DNA of 64,000 bases from Brachypterus glaber (taxonomy: Eukaryota; Arthropoda; Insecta; Coleoptera; Kateretidae): contig OY294052.1 in the NCBI GenBank assembly GCA_958510825.1, forward strand, positions 2,749,816-2,813,815, in the 5' to 3' direction. How positions within the stretch are numbered: the stretch's first letter is position 1; every line of letters begins with the position of its first letter. Both the position numbers and the translations under genes were made by a program. A model generated the notes under the pieces. The model did not search any database. It was not told where the DNA came from and saw nothing but the letters and a program-made list of their open reading frames with translations. This document shows positions 34,049 to 44,905 of this stretch, piece by piece.

Positions 34049-34463
34049 CACTGTCCTAGTACGCTAGAAAGCAGTAACTCCATTTGTTGCATACAACTCT
34101 TCTCTCTAGAATAGGCATTTCGTTCGTTAAAACTGACAAAAACGTCGGCAACATAAACATTCGTCTGTCTTACTCGCACATCTTTGTTCTAACAGAGACA
34201 ACAACACCAGTTATTGGTAGATAGATAAATTATAGATAGTTACCGGTAATTATTATTGTTCAGGCCTGAATATACCTACTATTTGTTTACAAACAAACTA
34301 AGATGTTGGCGATACTTTATTTTAACGTTATGCGTATTCTAGAAAGAAAGTTATTATTTCGTTGGTTGCATAGCAACGTTTTCACGTCAACTCTGATGTA
34401 ATATTTTGAAAACGCTGCTACCTAGCGACAAATGGAGTTACTTTCTAGCGTAGTAGGGCACTA
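34049..34463. mobile_element. Outer MITE carrying a nested MITE
   Basis: Ends CACTGTCCTAGTACGC(TAGAAAG) and, on the right, the inverted TAGTGCCCTACTACGC(TAGAAAG). Both run on to CAGTAACTCCATTTGT-like sequence, about 37 bp inverted. It is split by the hAT MITE at 34094-34364. I find no clear duplication around the outer element. Confidence 0.75.
34086..34372. mobile_element. hAT-type MITE copy 2, nested, 8-bp TSD
   Basis: Element 34094-34364 between identical GTTGCATA words (34086-34093 and 34365-34372). It is the inverted copy of 10744-10997. Its left end lacks about 9 bp (GAACTAATA), and an extra TAGATAGATAAATTATAGATAG-like segment lies in the middle. Confidence 0.9.
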
Positions 34464-35109
34464 TTTGTTTCTTTAGATTTAGCCGGGTAGAAAGTTAAAC
34501 TTCCTAATTTGGGGCACAAGGTGGTAAATTAGTCAAAAGTTAGTCAATATCGCATCAACTGTATTATAAATAATAAAATTTTTGCAAATATTGACAAAAA
34601 TGATATTTAAAATGTTCACCCTGACCTTTATTTGATGAAGGGAAGAATAAAAATAGCATATCTTGAAATGAACTTAAATAACGTGAAAAATCAATACAGG
34701 TAGCATTATTTCAAATCATTTGGTATACCGGTATTTAATCAAAAGCATATTTAACTTTTTAATAAATAATCAGAATTTAAAGCAGGAAAGAAAAACAGGA
34801 GAAAATAGAAAAAAAGGGAAATGAAAATATTGTATTTACTTTTCTGGGCTGTTTAATTTTTAATAAAATTTATCACTTTTCCCTAAGAAGGGAGCCAGGT
34901 CTTTTGAGGGTCAGTGATCTTTTTAAAAAATATATAATATATATATATTATATTATTATATATTATATAATAATTAAACTTAATATAATTTTAATTATTA
35001 TTATTGAACTTAATATAATTAAACTTTTTAAGAAATATAATAACTGAACTTTATTTTGAGGGCCGGTTTATTTTCAATTTTGGCGAAGGCGCATACTAAC
35101 GGCTTATTT
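34464..35109. other. No gene; AT-repeat tracts
   Basis: Low-complexity TA/TTA sequence at 34928-35035. No frame. Confidence 0.6.
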
Positions 35110-35420
35110 TAATTTTTCCGAGGAGAGTCTTGCGTTAGTACAAAAAAATATATCTGTGTGTCTGTCCGGTAAATTTTTAACCATGGGAACTAGAGAACGC
35201 TCTGAGCTAAAGACTTTAAATTTAAACTATAGGTTACTTATCCAAAGTTTTAGGCTGGAATTGTTTTTGGTAAAAATCGGGGTGGCTTAATGGGGTAAAA
35301 ACAATTTTTTCAAACATATTTGTTTCTTCAAATTTTCGTTTTTCGAAAAAGAAACTTTTCTGAAAAAAAAATGTTTAGAAAATTTTTTTAAAAAAATTTT
35401 TCTTAATTTTTTTTTTAATT
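35110..35420 (+). repeat. Dispersed repeat family P, copy 1
   Basis: 'GTCTTGCGTTAGTA', 'TGTGTGTCTGTCCGGTAAAT', 'AGAACGCT', 'TATCCAAAGTTTTAGGCTGG', 'GTAAAAATCGGG'. The inverted copy is at 63410-63735. No protein frame. Confidence 0.7.
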
Positions 35421-35772
35421 TTTATTTTAATATTTTTTTTTGTCTTTTTTTATAAATCTAGGCCTACAGGGGAAAGTATGCCATTAAAGGCTGAATTATT
35501 TCACGAAGTGATGAAAATTTTTTATTAGAACTTTTTCATAAAAAAAGAATTTATACATTTTTGTCCCTTAACCACAGTGTGACATCTCTCAGCACCAGCT
35601 ATTGACAGTTTTTATTGTTAAGTCCTCAACATGACGCGTTTTCACAAAAAAAATATAACAATGGGTCTTTTATCCACCGTTGAAAGGCCTTTTAATATAT
35701 TATTGTGCACAAAATTTATTCACCTAAAGAAATTTGATTACAAATCGGGAAACAGCTACATACAAAAAAATA

Positions 35773-36110
35773 TTTATCCAATACATACAGATAATGAGAC
35801 AATTACCAGCTTTATTTTAAATAGATAAACTCAATAATAACCCTCGCGTGGCTTTTACTTTATTGAGTGGATAATTATTTATTTTACCCACTCAACTGTC
35901 ACTTGTCAAATTATTTTCTTGTAAATGTCATTAAAATTTTTAATAAAAATATGAATTCCTAAGCTATTTATTGGATAAAACCTTGTATGGCACTCATGGG
36001 TAAACCGATATTGCCCTCTCGAAAATTAACCTGCTTGGCTGACGCCTCGCAGGTTAATTTTCTCATGGGCAATATCTTACTTTACCCACTAGTACCATAC
36101 ATAACTATTA
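35773..36110 (+). mobile_element. Hairpin-ended element family C, copy 1
   Basis: It begins 'CATACAGATAATGAGACAAT' and has a small hairpin ACTCAATA...TATTGAGT with a CTCGCGTGG tip (35829-35871). It ends in a large nested hairpin (35987-36110): GTATGG/CCATAC, TGGGTAAA/TTTACCCA, ATATTGCCC/GGGCAATAT and GAAAATTAACCTGC/GCAGGTTAATTTTC around a 14-nt loop (36035-36048). The outer right end is AATAGTTATGTATGG on the minus strand. Copies: 58950-59265 (loop inverted), 48215-48345 (left part) and 50353-50480 (hairpin with a different tip). Confidence 0.85.
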
Positions 36111-36480
36111 GTTGCGCTCCTAGTAGAGGTAAGTGAATTTTTCTGTGAGGTCATATTTTGTGGACCGCGGCGGAGTTGAGGTCCATAACACGACCGAAGA
36201 CAGAAAGCAAGTAGCGCATTACGTTCTTCTCACTACCAAGGAGTTAAAATGGTATTTTATTAATAAGTTTTTTGACATTTATATGTGGGACAATTCAAAA
36301 AATTATTTTTTTATGGAGTCACTCTATAAAATTAAGAATAGTAATCTTGTATCGGACACTTCGTGTCCTTTAAATCGGTAAATCGTTTTTTCTGTCTAGT
36401 TACGGTTTTGTTTGTATTGATTTCATCTATCACTAAGTGTGCTCGATATAGTACTTTCCAAGTTTAGTAATAGTTTTAAA
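36106..36480 (+). mobile_element. Hairpin-ended element family H, copy 2
   Basis: Starts AGTTGCGCTCCTAGTAGAGG, fused to the end of family C. The hairpin TGGACC-GCGGCGGAGTTGA-GGTCCA lies at 36160-36184. The body aligns with 45939-46335 to 'AGTGTGCTCGATAT' and ends AGTACTTTCCA. The 82-codon frame at 36133-36381 is not conserved in the other copy, so it is not called as protein. Confidence 0.75.
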
Positions 36481-37324
36481 ATATCTAACAAATTAATTGT
36501 TCCAAATTTCAAGTTTATATCTTAAGCAGTTTAAAAGTTAAAGGGAGTGTGGCGGACTCTAGACACGCACTGTATAGACTAAACCAGAAGTGAACCTTCT
36601 TAACTATTTCTTAATGGGTTCAATCAAGTATTATGGAGGTACTAAATGACAAACTTCTTCAGAAGAGTCATAAAGGGTTTACGTTAAAGTCTCTCGATTG
36701 GTTATAAACAAAATATATTGGTACTTTGCATTATATTGCATTTGGAGATACACTGTGAAAGTATTTATCTCGCTATTCCCAATTATTTTTCTTTTCTATA
36801 TCTCAAAAAAGTATCCTTAGAAAAAAATATATTGCTTTTTTCAAACTGTTCATGATGAATTTGGCAAACCACGACTAAAGCAGGCCTGTACTCTTTATGC
36901 ACCACCAAAGTAGACTTGAAATATTCCCGTACTGTTTTTATAAAACCAAACCGTACTCAAAGTGACTTCAAAATTTTTATCTGCTCCCGAAGTAGCCCTG
37001 AATCTCCACCGAATTGGCCTGATACAATTAACGGATATTTAAGGGTAAGGGTGTGCTTTAAGTTTGGTTCGGTAGTTCGGTGTTTCAGGTCTTGTAAAAT
37101 TATTTCCACTTTCTTCGTTTTAAATAATTATAAAAAAATGCAAAAGTTTATATTCAATTAAATGATATGACATAAAAATATAACCTATTTTTTCAAGACA
37201 TATTTATACGACACTTCAGATTTACGCAAAATGCCATTTTCCACCAGGTGATCTACATACAAAGCTAAACTAAACCTAGTAACTTTTTTAGTTACTAACA
37301 TTGAAATGAAATAGGGTGCAGTTC
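36481..37324. other. No gene seen
   Basis: The 81-codon frame at 36916-37161 is plausible in composition but unrecognised. Confidence 0.45.
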
Positions 37325-37935
37325 ATTTCAACAAAACTGGAAAAGTGGGGTTATAAAAAAAAAATTACATTGTGAACTATCTTTCATTTGACAAATATCT
37401 GTTTACTTGTTAATAAATTTAGTGTCAATATTGTTATTGCCACATCAATGTCAAAGTCAAAAAATGTTGATGTATTTTTTTAAAATTGGGAGATATAAAG
37501 CAGAAAAATAAGAATACTCTAAGAATACTGGTGTAAAACCCATAATTATAATTTTTAAATTAAGGAACTATGAGGAATACCTGGTTGTAGGAGACCAATA
37601 TACTAGTAGTGTTTTTTAAAAATAAAGGTATTTAAAAAAAGTTTATTAGATACAAAATATATTGATAAGGGGATTTAATAATAGACATTTTAGAATAGGG
37701 ATATCTTAGAGCAGAAATACAGTAATTAACAATAGAGATACGCCTGAAAATCCAAATAGTATTTACTAAACACAAATGCATAGAATAACATATGATTTTT
37801 GACATGGTTAAACTAACCTTATTTTTCAAACAGGCATAACCCCATTTAAATAATCCACATTCACACAACTAAATTTTATGGAAAAAATGAAATTTTACTT
37901 AACCCCACTTTTTCAGTTTTTTTGAAATTTTTAAT
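37325..37935. mobile_element. Element with about 40-bp inverted ends (GTGGGGTTA/TAACCCCAC)
   Basis: ATTTCAACAAAACTGGAAAAGTGGGGTT-type left arm (37325-37352) is mirrored at 37901-37930 (AACCCCACTTTTTCAGTTTT...GAAAT). The AT-rich interior carries a 78-codon minus frame with no recognisable product. Confidence 0.6.
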
Positions 37936-38228
37936 ATTAATTAAGTTTTCCTCTGTAATTAGGTAAAACATTTCAATTTTCCCGAAAATAATAATTATAT
38001 AATATGTATCTGTTGTCATTTTATAAATTATTCAAATAAATCTTCGCTAAAAATGAATATTTAAACAGCTATTCGCGGAAACAGTTTAATTATGAATAAA
38101 GGTAAACATTAATATTTAACCAAGCTGCTTAAAATAACATTGTTTTACAAAATGTTTGTACACAATAACAGAGGGGATAAGAATGCGAAGATTTAATTTT
38201 TTGCCTCCGGGTATTTTCCATTTCATTA

Positions 38229-38349
38229 TACACTGTAAAAAATGTAATTACGCATGATTTTTTATGTACATGTGACTCAGTGCAGATACATGTAATATTT
38301 ACTAGATGTCACATGTAATTTTACAAATGTTTATCTAATTTTACAGTTA
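38229..38349. mobile_element. Small TA-flanked MITE (CACTGTAAAA ends)
   Basis: TA then CACTGTAAAAAATG on the left; TTTTACAGT then TA on the right. An inner pair ATGTACATGTGACT/AGATGTCACATG is present. About 117 bp. Confidence 0.5.
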
Positions 38350-38379
38350 CTAGGAGCAAAGTAACGTTTCCTATCTTAT

Positions 38380-38455
38380 ATGTTGTGGCCGTACTCGCTT
38401 CGCTCCACTTCGCTCGTTTTACTTTTCGTTCTTCTATAATAATGTACTATTTTCT
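38380..38455 (-). repeat. AATAGT-core fragment with GAGCGAAG tip
   Basis: Minus strand: AATAGTACATTATTATAG, then GAACGAAAAGTAAAACGAG, then GAGCGAAGCGAGTACGG. Core and GC-rich tip resemble the hairpin families; the partner arm is lost. Confidence 0.5.
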
Positions 38456-38479
38456 ACAATGTGGAAAAGTGACATATTA

Positions 38480-38717
38480 TTAAGGGGTTGTTCTGAATTT
38501 GGTTTCAAAAAATCGTTTTTTTTTATTTTTTATACTTCTTAATATGTAGCTTCTATAATACTTTGACGAAATTCGTCTTCTTTAAAGAGTCATACATATA
38601 TTTTAAAACATGCATATACTTTGTAAAAAGTTTTGTACATAAAAATAATACAAGTTTTCTGAAAAAAAATCCAAAAATCGGTAATTTTTTACCTCAAAAA
38701 TCAGAGCAACCCCTTAA
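38480..38717. mobile_element. MITE with TTAA-GGGGTTG ends
   Basis: TTAAGGGGTTGTTCTGAATTT at the left (38480) and AAATCAGAGCAACCCCTTAA at the right (to 38717) are inverted with one or two mismatches. The flanking TTAA on both sides suggests a piggyBac-type target, though the symmetry could also be part of the ends. The 73-codon frame inside is lysine/asparagine-rich noise. Confidence 0.65.
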
Positions 38718-39181
38718 TAATAATATTTTTAATAATATTTATGCAATTTCACTAATTTTAATATCCTGCCGTGGAAGTTATTAGATAATTCCACTTTATC
38801 TAGAATAATAAAAAAATATCCGCGAAAATTAAATAAAGAACTACGAATAATTAGAAAATGAAGTATTGATTTTGCGTCTTAATATAATATAAATCACTGG
38901 ATGGGGTGTCTAACTGAAAGAGAATTAAAGCCAAATTTATACAGGGTGAGGCGCAGACAGGCTATATTTTTTTAATTAATGGATTCCTGACAGTCTTTTA
39001 TGATTTAAGTTATTGGACGTCTCGATAAAATTAATATTTCCATTTTTCCACTGTCGAATTCCTGAAATTAAAAAAGTCTGAACCAAGAGAGTTTCATATT
39101 TTAATATTACTTCCCCTTATCATAAAACAAGAAAACTTTATGCTAGTAAAAAAATTAACAATAACTCAAATACTTAATTTT
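38718..39181. other. No gene seen
   Basis: 'ATACAGGGTGAGGCGCAGAC' at about 38940 looks like a solo terminus of an ACAGGGTG-type element. Confidence 0.5.
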
Positions 39182-39633
39182 TCTATTTTGCGACTCTTAT
39201 AAGCTCATAATCACATGCATTTTGCGTGTTCTTATAGGTCCATAAGAGGTCTCTACTTTTTTTTCTTTTGGGTTGGCAACAGACAAGAGCCTATCTCTTG
39301 ACGTTTCCCGTGCAAATGTCAAAGTCGCTTTAAAAATTAATTTTCTACAAAATTTTGTGTTTAGGTTATTTTTTCCCTTGTTAAAATTGTGTTTTATATT
39401 CGTTCCTAGAATTTTAAACATGGCAAAAACTGTAATGCTAACCCGAAACAAAAATCCCTAAATCAGTCATCAATTTAAATGTAAGTTTTTTTAAATTTTA
39501 GAGCAAAATAGAAAAAATTGTTTCATAACACGTTTTTAGCGCACGAGTACAAATTTAGAAAACGATCCGCTTGCGGCGAGTTTTCTAAGTACTAAAAACG
39601 TATGTTATGAAACTAGTACTTTAATATACTATT
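39182..39633 (-). mobile_element. Hairpin-ended element family A, copy 2
   Basis: Inverted copy of 12511-13026. The hairpin is at its right end, with the tip AAAACGATCCGC/GCGGCGAGTTTT. The minus-strand outer start is AATAGTATATTAAAG (39619-39633). A 62-codon plus frame (39273-39461) crosses the body, but its reading is broken in the other copies. Confidence 0.82.
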
Positions 39634-39959
39634 AAAATATAGAGTTCTTACACAAACTTATAGCATTTCGTTATATAATTTTATCAAAAAAAAAAAATAA
39701 ATAAATTAGATGAAAAATTAAAATTAAGTTCTTTTAAAGATTTTTTAACGTCAAGGAGATCCTGTAAAAAAAGCCCGTTTGGCATTGGGGGTGAAACGTA
39801 GGTTTTATATATTTTTTAAGAGTGCCGAAAGGCGAACTTGTCGGTACCTCAAAATCAGAAAGGAAGCGATTTTAAAATGCTGCCAAAAGTTGTTACTTTT
39901 ATAAGTTTTTTTTTGTTTATTTTTTATATCTACTTTTTTACGATGAAAAGGTGTTTTCT

Positions 39960-40205
39960 TCTAAGTAAAATGTTTTTAATATTAAATTTAGGTATTTTGG
40001 CGAAGGATACTTTTTCTCTTAAGTTTAAATGAAGAATACCCCTGTAGCATTAAAATTTTGTTGGTGTTTTTTTGTTCCCCATTCAAGATGTCCATTTTCG
40101 AAGAGCCGTAGCTCCCTTAGGGCTTATTTCCGGACATGTGTTGTTGTTGAAGGTTTTTCATGTTTGTGATGTAGAATCATCCCCTTAAGACTGCAAACAC
40201 CGTGT
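39960..40205 (+). repeat. Dispersed repeat family D, copy 4
   Basis: Aligns with 3290-3545: 'TTAAATTTAGGTATTTTGG', 'GCATTAAAATTTTGTTGG', 'TAGGGCTTATTTCCGGAC', ending 'ACACCGTGTATAT'. Confidence 0.75.
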
Positions 40206-40500
40206 ATATCATCTGCCTTCAGCGCCTCGGCGAGTTCGAAGTAAACTTTTTTCCATTTTCAGTTTTGCAGGTGCGGCCTCTTTTTTCGTGATTACGATGC
40301 AGCCGACGAGCCGGTCGGTTCATCAGCGATACTTGTGATGTCCAGCACGCCCTCGCTCCCTCTCTCTCTCGCCCCGATAAACTTTTCAGCTTTTTTCCAT
40401 GGCCGAATCTGATTAAGATGAAGATAGCAGTGCCCTCTATGTTAGGTTGGGTAAAAAAAATGGGCAGCAGGTGATTTTCAGTCACGACATGAAACTCGAT
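40206..40500. other. GC-rich island of unknown nature
   Basis: CpG-rich for the region ('CCGACGAGCCGGTCGG', 'CTCTCTCTCGCCCCG'). An 88-codon minus frame (40219-40485) is basic and low-complexity in part; I cannot assign it. It could be a decayed exon or a promoter region, or transferred sequence. It abuts family D. Confidence 0.35.
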
Positions 40501-40744
40501 TAAAATCCTTTGGCACGCACTTCAAAACTCTGATTTTATATTACTATACAGTTGTAGTAATGGTGGTAACTTTTTAGGGTATTACATCCAAATGCACCAT
40601 ATTTAATGATTCAGTTTAATTTCCTATAAAACCGTAAAAAAATCGATTTAAGTCTTATAGCTCTCTTATTTTACCCCCATTTCTACAGTGAGATTTGATT
40701 TATAATTCGTATTTTTAATTTTTCCTTGTCATTAACAGACATTT

Positions 40745-41214
40745 AATAGTATATTAAAGTACTAATTTCATAACATACATTTTTAGTTTAGAAAACGAGC
40801 CGCTTGCGCCGAGTTTTCTAAAGTACTAGTGCGCTAAAAACGTGTTAAGCTAAAATTTAAAAAAACTTACATTTAAATTAATGAATGATTTAGGGATTTT
40901 TGTTTTGGATTGGCATTACAGTTTACACCATGTTTAAAATTCTAAGAACAAATGATATTTTGATATATTTTATAGTCATCTCTTCTCTTTTTTACTGCAA
41001 TTAACCAAGCCACTATTTTAACATGGTAAAAATAACCTAAACACAAATTTTGTAGAAAATTTAACTTTAAAGCGACATTGACATTTGCACGGAAAACGTC
41101 GAGCGATAGGCCAGGTCTGTTGCCAACCCAAAAGAACAAAAAGTACAGACCTCTTATGGGCCTTTAAGAACACGCAAAATGCGTGTGATTGTAAGCTTAT
41201 AAGAGTCGCAAAAT
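40745..41214 (+). mobile_element. Hairpin-ended element family A, copy 3
   Basis: Starts AATAGTATATTAAAG. The hairpin tip GAAAACGAGCCGCTTGCG is followed by a deletion of about 35 bp at GTGTTAAGC, then the body, very similar to 12660-13020 ('TTGGATTGGCATTACAG'). Confidence 0.85.
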
Positions 41215-41871
41215 AAAAGAAACAAAAAATATTAAATTAGTAATATTGGACCCAGCCTACTTAACTCGCCTATCCTTCGATTTTTAGTTTTTTTTTTCTT
41301 CCTTCGTTATACGAAAACTTTTCTTTCTGCTAATTTTATTTGTACAGACTGATTCTAAAGGAAAATTCTAATTTTAAACTAGTTGTAATCACGTTTATAG
41401 CGTGTATTTTAACGTCATGCAAAGCAAGCCCTAACAAAAATCATTAAAAATTATAAGCCCGACTACGTTACGTATCTCGTTCGCCATTTTTTCAAATCGT
41501 GTGACAAGAAACTTCCAAACAAGTCGTATGTCGTCTTAGGGTGGACCCTATTTGTTTTACTGTTTAAAAATTTTCATTCTGTTTTATCTAAAACTTTTCT
41601 AAGGGTTCCAATTGTACCCCTAAAATCGTGAAATTATGCAAAAAACTTAAAAAATCGTTGAAAATGGACTGTACGTTTTGTCAGTCAGTCAGTGGAAAAT
41701 CTAAAAGCCTTGAAATCTTAATTTTATTCCTTTTGAGTGTACAAAATTATGTGCCAAATTTCAAAATGATCAAAAGATCAGGTGCCGAAAAACTTGCCCC
41801 TAAAACACTAAATTTGACGAATTTCTACCATAAATGTGAGAAACGCCAAAAAAGCATTTAAAAATATGTCG
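41215..41871. other. No gene seen
   Basis: No supported element; a 77-codon frame (41628-41861) is lysine-rich noise. Confidence 0.5.
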
Positions 41872-41944
41872 GCTGCGCCTCGTAAAAAAAGCACTATCGT
41901 GCACTTAAAACCAGGTTCGCGTACTCGGTGCGTAATATACTATT
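41872..41944 (-). repeat. AATAGT-core fragment, family G copy 2
   Basis: Minus strand AATAGTATATTACGCACC, GAGTACGCGAACCTGG, then GTGCACGATAGTGC. Matches 18637-18690. Confidence 0.65.
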
Positions 41945-42199
41945 GCCTTGACTTTGAGGCTCAAAGTTTGATATACGAAATAAGCAAAGATTAAATTTCC
42001 ATTTCTTAATCAACAAGTAGATTTTAATTTATGGTAAATATGTATATTTTCACACTGATTACCATAAGTTGACTTAATCATTCCTTATGTTAATTAAAAT
42101 GTCGGGAGTAATATTGCTTTTTAACCACTTTGACAAAATCTCATTAGCACTTTCCATTTATCGCAGGATATTTCCATGACATATACCTATGTAAGTAAA

Positions 42200-42625
42200 T
42201 AACACAGGTTTACAAAAAAAAAAGTCAGGACTATTTGACCGGACCATGGTATTCCTAGGTATTTTGGCGCCCTGAATCAGATCCCGGGGTCAGTTTTGCC
42301 CCATCACGTCAGGAAAACGAGATTTCAAGGTCATTTGGAGGTCAAAATGGTGATTTTTTGGGAGCGGCCCCGGGACAAGATCTCAACGTTCAGAAAGTAT
42401 TCAGGACCTACACAGTTACCCGTGAAGTTAACAGGTCGCTTGAGATATTGTCCCGGGGCCGCTCCCAAAAAATCACCATTCTGACCTCAAATGAACTTGA
42501 AATCTCGTTTTCCTGACGTGATGGGGCAAAACTGACCCCGGGATCTGATTCAGGGCGCCAAAATACCTAGGAATACCATGGCCCGGTCAAATAGTCCTGA
42601 CTTTTTTTTTTGTAGACCTGTGTAA
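42200..42625. mobile_element. 420-bp near-perfect foldback, TAA-flanked
   Basis: Arms 42203-42387 and 42440-42622 are inverted with about 97% identity by eye. They include TGGTATTCCTAGGTATTTTG, 'GATCCCGGGGTCAG' and 'GGGAGCGGCCCCGGGACAA'. The loop is about 52 bp. TAA occurs on both outer sides, compatible with a PIF/Harbinger-type 3-bp target (inference). The arms are much more GC-rich than the neighbourhood, and their near identity suggests a recent origin. A 62-codon frame crosses the left arm but is not conserved elsewhere here. Confidence 0.88.
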
Positions 42626-42715
42626 TTGTTACATTATATTGCCGTATATTAGAGGTCGGGCCATGGTATTTATTTACCAGGAACTGACGAAAAATTTAAG
42701 TTAAAACCAGCTGAA

Positions 42716-43443
42716 CAGTTGCAAGCACCTTGTCAAAACATCGGCACTAGGCACTAATTTGAAACGTTATAAAATAGGAATTTGTGTGAATAGGCAACCA
42801 TTAATACACCTGAGTATTGCATAATTTATTAAAGTTTGAAAGTCTGTATCTCCAAATCGTTATATTCAATAGCAAAAACTGTATGTAACATTTTCTGTAG
42901 GGCTTAAAAAGAGCTTTCATTTGAAATATAATTTTTTGAAATCGGTTTATAAATAAGTTATGCTTAAAAAACATGTTACTGAGTTAAACGCTAATATCCC
43001 GAAAACAATGTATTTTAGGAAAAAGTAGTTTATAACAATTTTTGAGCAATTTCAAAAAAATCTTTTTTTAAGTACTAAATTAATAAAACACAATAATAAT
43101 TAACTTAATTATAACCAAAAACGCTAAAAATAGGCGTTTTACCCCATTCTTACCCCCTTACCCCCAGTTGTTTACCCCCAAAATCTAACCAGCTCTTTGA
43201 AATATGATAAGAAACAATATTCAAAAAACAGCTCGACATATTTTTTAGAAATTGAGTTAGCGAGTTTATACCCAGACAAACAGACAGACAGACAAAGAGA
43301 CACAGACAGATGGAGGCAATTTTTTTTACTGTTTTCGACTCAGGAAGGTCTAAAACGTCGAAAAATGTGAAAAAAAACATGGTTAAAGATTTTGAGTTTT
43401 CGGCGAAAATTTCAATACATCGGCACTCTTAGTGGTACTGTCA
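42716..43443 (+). mobile_element. Element Q copy 1 (CATCGGCACT ends)
   Basis: Left AAAACATCGGCACTAGGCAC; right TACATCGGCACTCTTAGTGG. The interior includes 'TTACCCCCTTACCCCC', a CAGACAAACAGACAGACAGA tract and 'TTTCGACTCAGGAAGGTC'. An inverted, diverged copy lies at 62352-63035. No protein frame survives. Confidence 0.72.
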
Positions 43444-43842
43444 CCGATATTTAAAAATATATATATATATATTTTTTTTTATTTTTCAAAAAATACGCAA
43501 GCTATGGGATAAAATATTCAAAATCCATTATTACGCAAAAACCACAAAAGTTAACTCAATTACACATATGAATTCAGCAGCTTAAAATCTATTTTTGTTA
43601 GGTCATGGATAAATCCCTGCCCCTAAAATCTTTACGAAAGTGCTAAGTTAAAACCTATGAATGTGGTGTGTAAGTTTTAATAGAAAAGATAGTTTTATAT
43701 TCGCAGCATTTTTAACTGTTTCGTTAAAGCTAAGAAGCAAGCTTTCGTGTTTCTGTTAATTAATAATCTCGACGCTGAAAAATGACGAGCGTGGTAAAAG
43801 CAGTGATAAACCGCAACTGAGCTAAGCTAAAATCACGATATC

Positions 43843-44077
43843 GGATTCCTTAAAGCAAGGACACGTGTCTTTCGATATGTTCAAAGCCATATTCTCTTGT
43901 TTTAACCAAAATCAACGTCTCTAAATAAAGAGCACGGCTTTTTGAATAAAGATCCGTGCTCTTCATTCAAGGACATTGACTTTGGTTTAAATAAATGAAA
44001 GCCTTGAAACAAGAGAATATAGCTTTGACATTTCGAAAGGCACGTGTCCTTGGTTCAAGAAATCCTTTTTTTCTGTG
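43843..44077. mobile_element. Foldback MITE family K, copy 2
   Basis: Starts GGATTCCTTAAAGCAAGG (outer CACAGAAAA lost) and ends CCTTTTTTTCTGTG-TA. The centre 'GATCCGTGCTCTTCATTCAA' folds onto 'TAAATAAAGAGCACGG'. Confidence 0.8.
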
Positions 44078-44139
44078 TAATTCCTAAGTATTTCTAGAAG
44101 AGATTATACTTCCTTTTATCCTAGACGTTTAAAGTGCTA

Positions 44140-44460
44140 TATCAAGGCGTTCTATTGTCAAGATAGGCTTTCTCGTGAGTAGTAAAAAAGGAAAGCCCTT
44201 CCAGAATAATAAGACCGTTTGTATAAATAATGAGTAATCGATATGGAGGAGCGGCAGAATGGGCAAGTGCGGGCACCGACTTACTCCAAATATTGACTGG
44301 GGGGCGAGAGACCGTGCTCCCTGGCACACAAACACCCATGTGTATATGTAAACTGGGCCCCTTGATTACGATAAAGCCGGTCATTAGCGCCGGACCTCTC
44401 TCACGAGGCTCTAATGCACGAATGCCACACACAGAAAAAGAATATCCCATTTTAAGTAAA
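44140..44460. other. GC-rich block, unrecognised
   Basis: Open frames overlap on both strands (79 codons plus, 102 and 68 minus). Longer frames simply reflect the GC-rich composition ('GACTGGGGGGCGAGAGACC', 'GGGCCCCTTGATTACG'). No family recognised. It may be decayed coding or structured-RNA sequence. Confidence 0.35.
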
Positions 44461-44490
44461 TGTATGTAAGTATGTATGTATGTATGTATT
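44461..44490. repeat. (GTAT)n microsatellite
   Basis: About seven GTAT units. Confidence 0.85.
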
Positions 44491-44555
44491 TGGCTAAGTG
44501 AATCATATTAGGCTATTTAGGCTAAGTAAAATACGTTTTTCAATAAAACGCTAAT

Positions 44556-44699
44556 AATAGTTATTTATATACCAAGGGACTAAACTTGGTGTTTTAGTCC
44601 CGCTGCATTAGTGTTTCCTGAGCGAGCGTAGCGAGCGAGGGAAACAGAAATGGAAGGGACTAAAACAGCCAAGTTTAGTCCTGAGGTATATACACTATT
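44556..44699. repeat. Nested GC-tipped hairpin, family E, AATAGT ends
   Basis: Both ends start with the core: AATAGTTATTTATATACC on plus, AATAGTGTATATACC on minus. Inside, GGGACTAAACTTGG pairs with CCAAGTTTAGTCC, and GTTTTAGTCCC with GGGACTAAAAC. The tip is GTTTCCTGAGCGAGCG-TAG-CGAGCGAGGGAAAC. A complete, well-preserved folded module of about 144 bp. Confidence 0.88.
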
Positions 44700-44905
44700 T
44701 TTTGCAAGACCAAACATAATTTAGGTAGGTAGATAAAATTAAAATTAAAAACCACGCGCCTAAAATTGGTTGTTTTATTTTCGTAATTTAATCAAGATGC
44801 CTGTAAATTGCGAAAAGTCAGTTTCATGGCTATCGCAATTTCAATTGTTTTTTAATATGGTTGACACAAACGTCAAAAAAATGGACGAAGATGATAAATT
44901 TTAAG
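44700..44905 (+). other. Body beside hairpin E, with a short open frame
   Basis: Contains MVDTNVKKMDEDDKF-stop (about 44860-44905), an acidic start like those of other short frames beside such hairpins. Too short to assign. Confidence 0.3.

Noticed and set aside
44129..44469. Overlapping 68-102 codon frames on both strands
   Set aside because: GC-rich composition reduces stops in several frames at once. There is no domain and no strand preference, so I describe the block without calling a gene.
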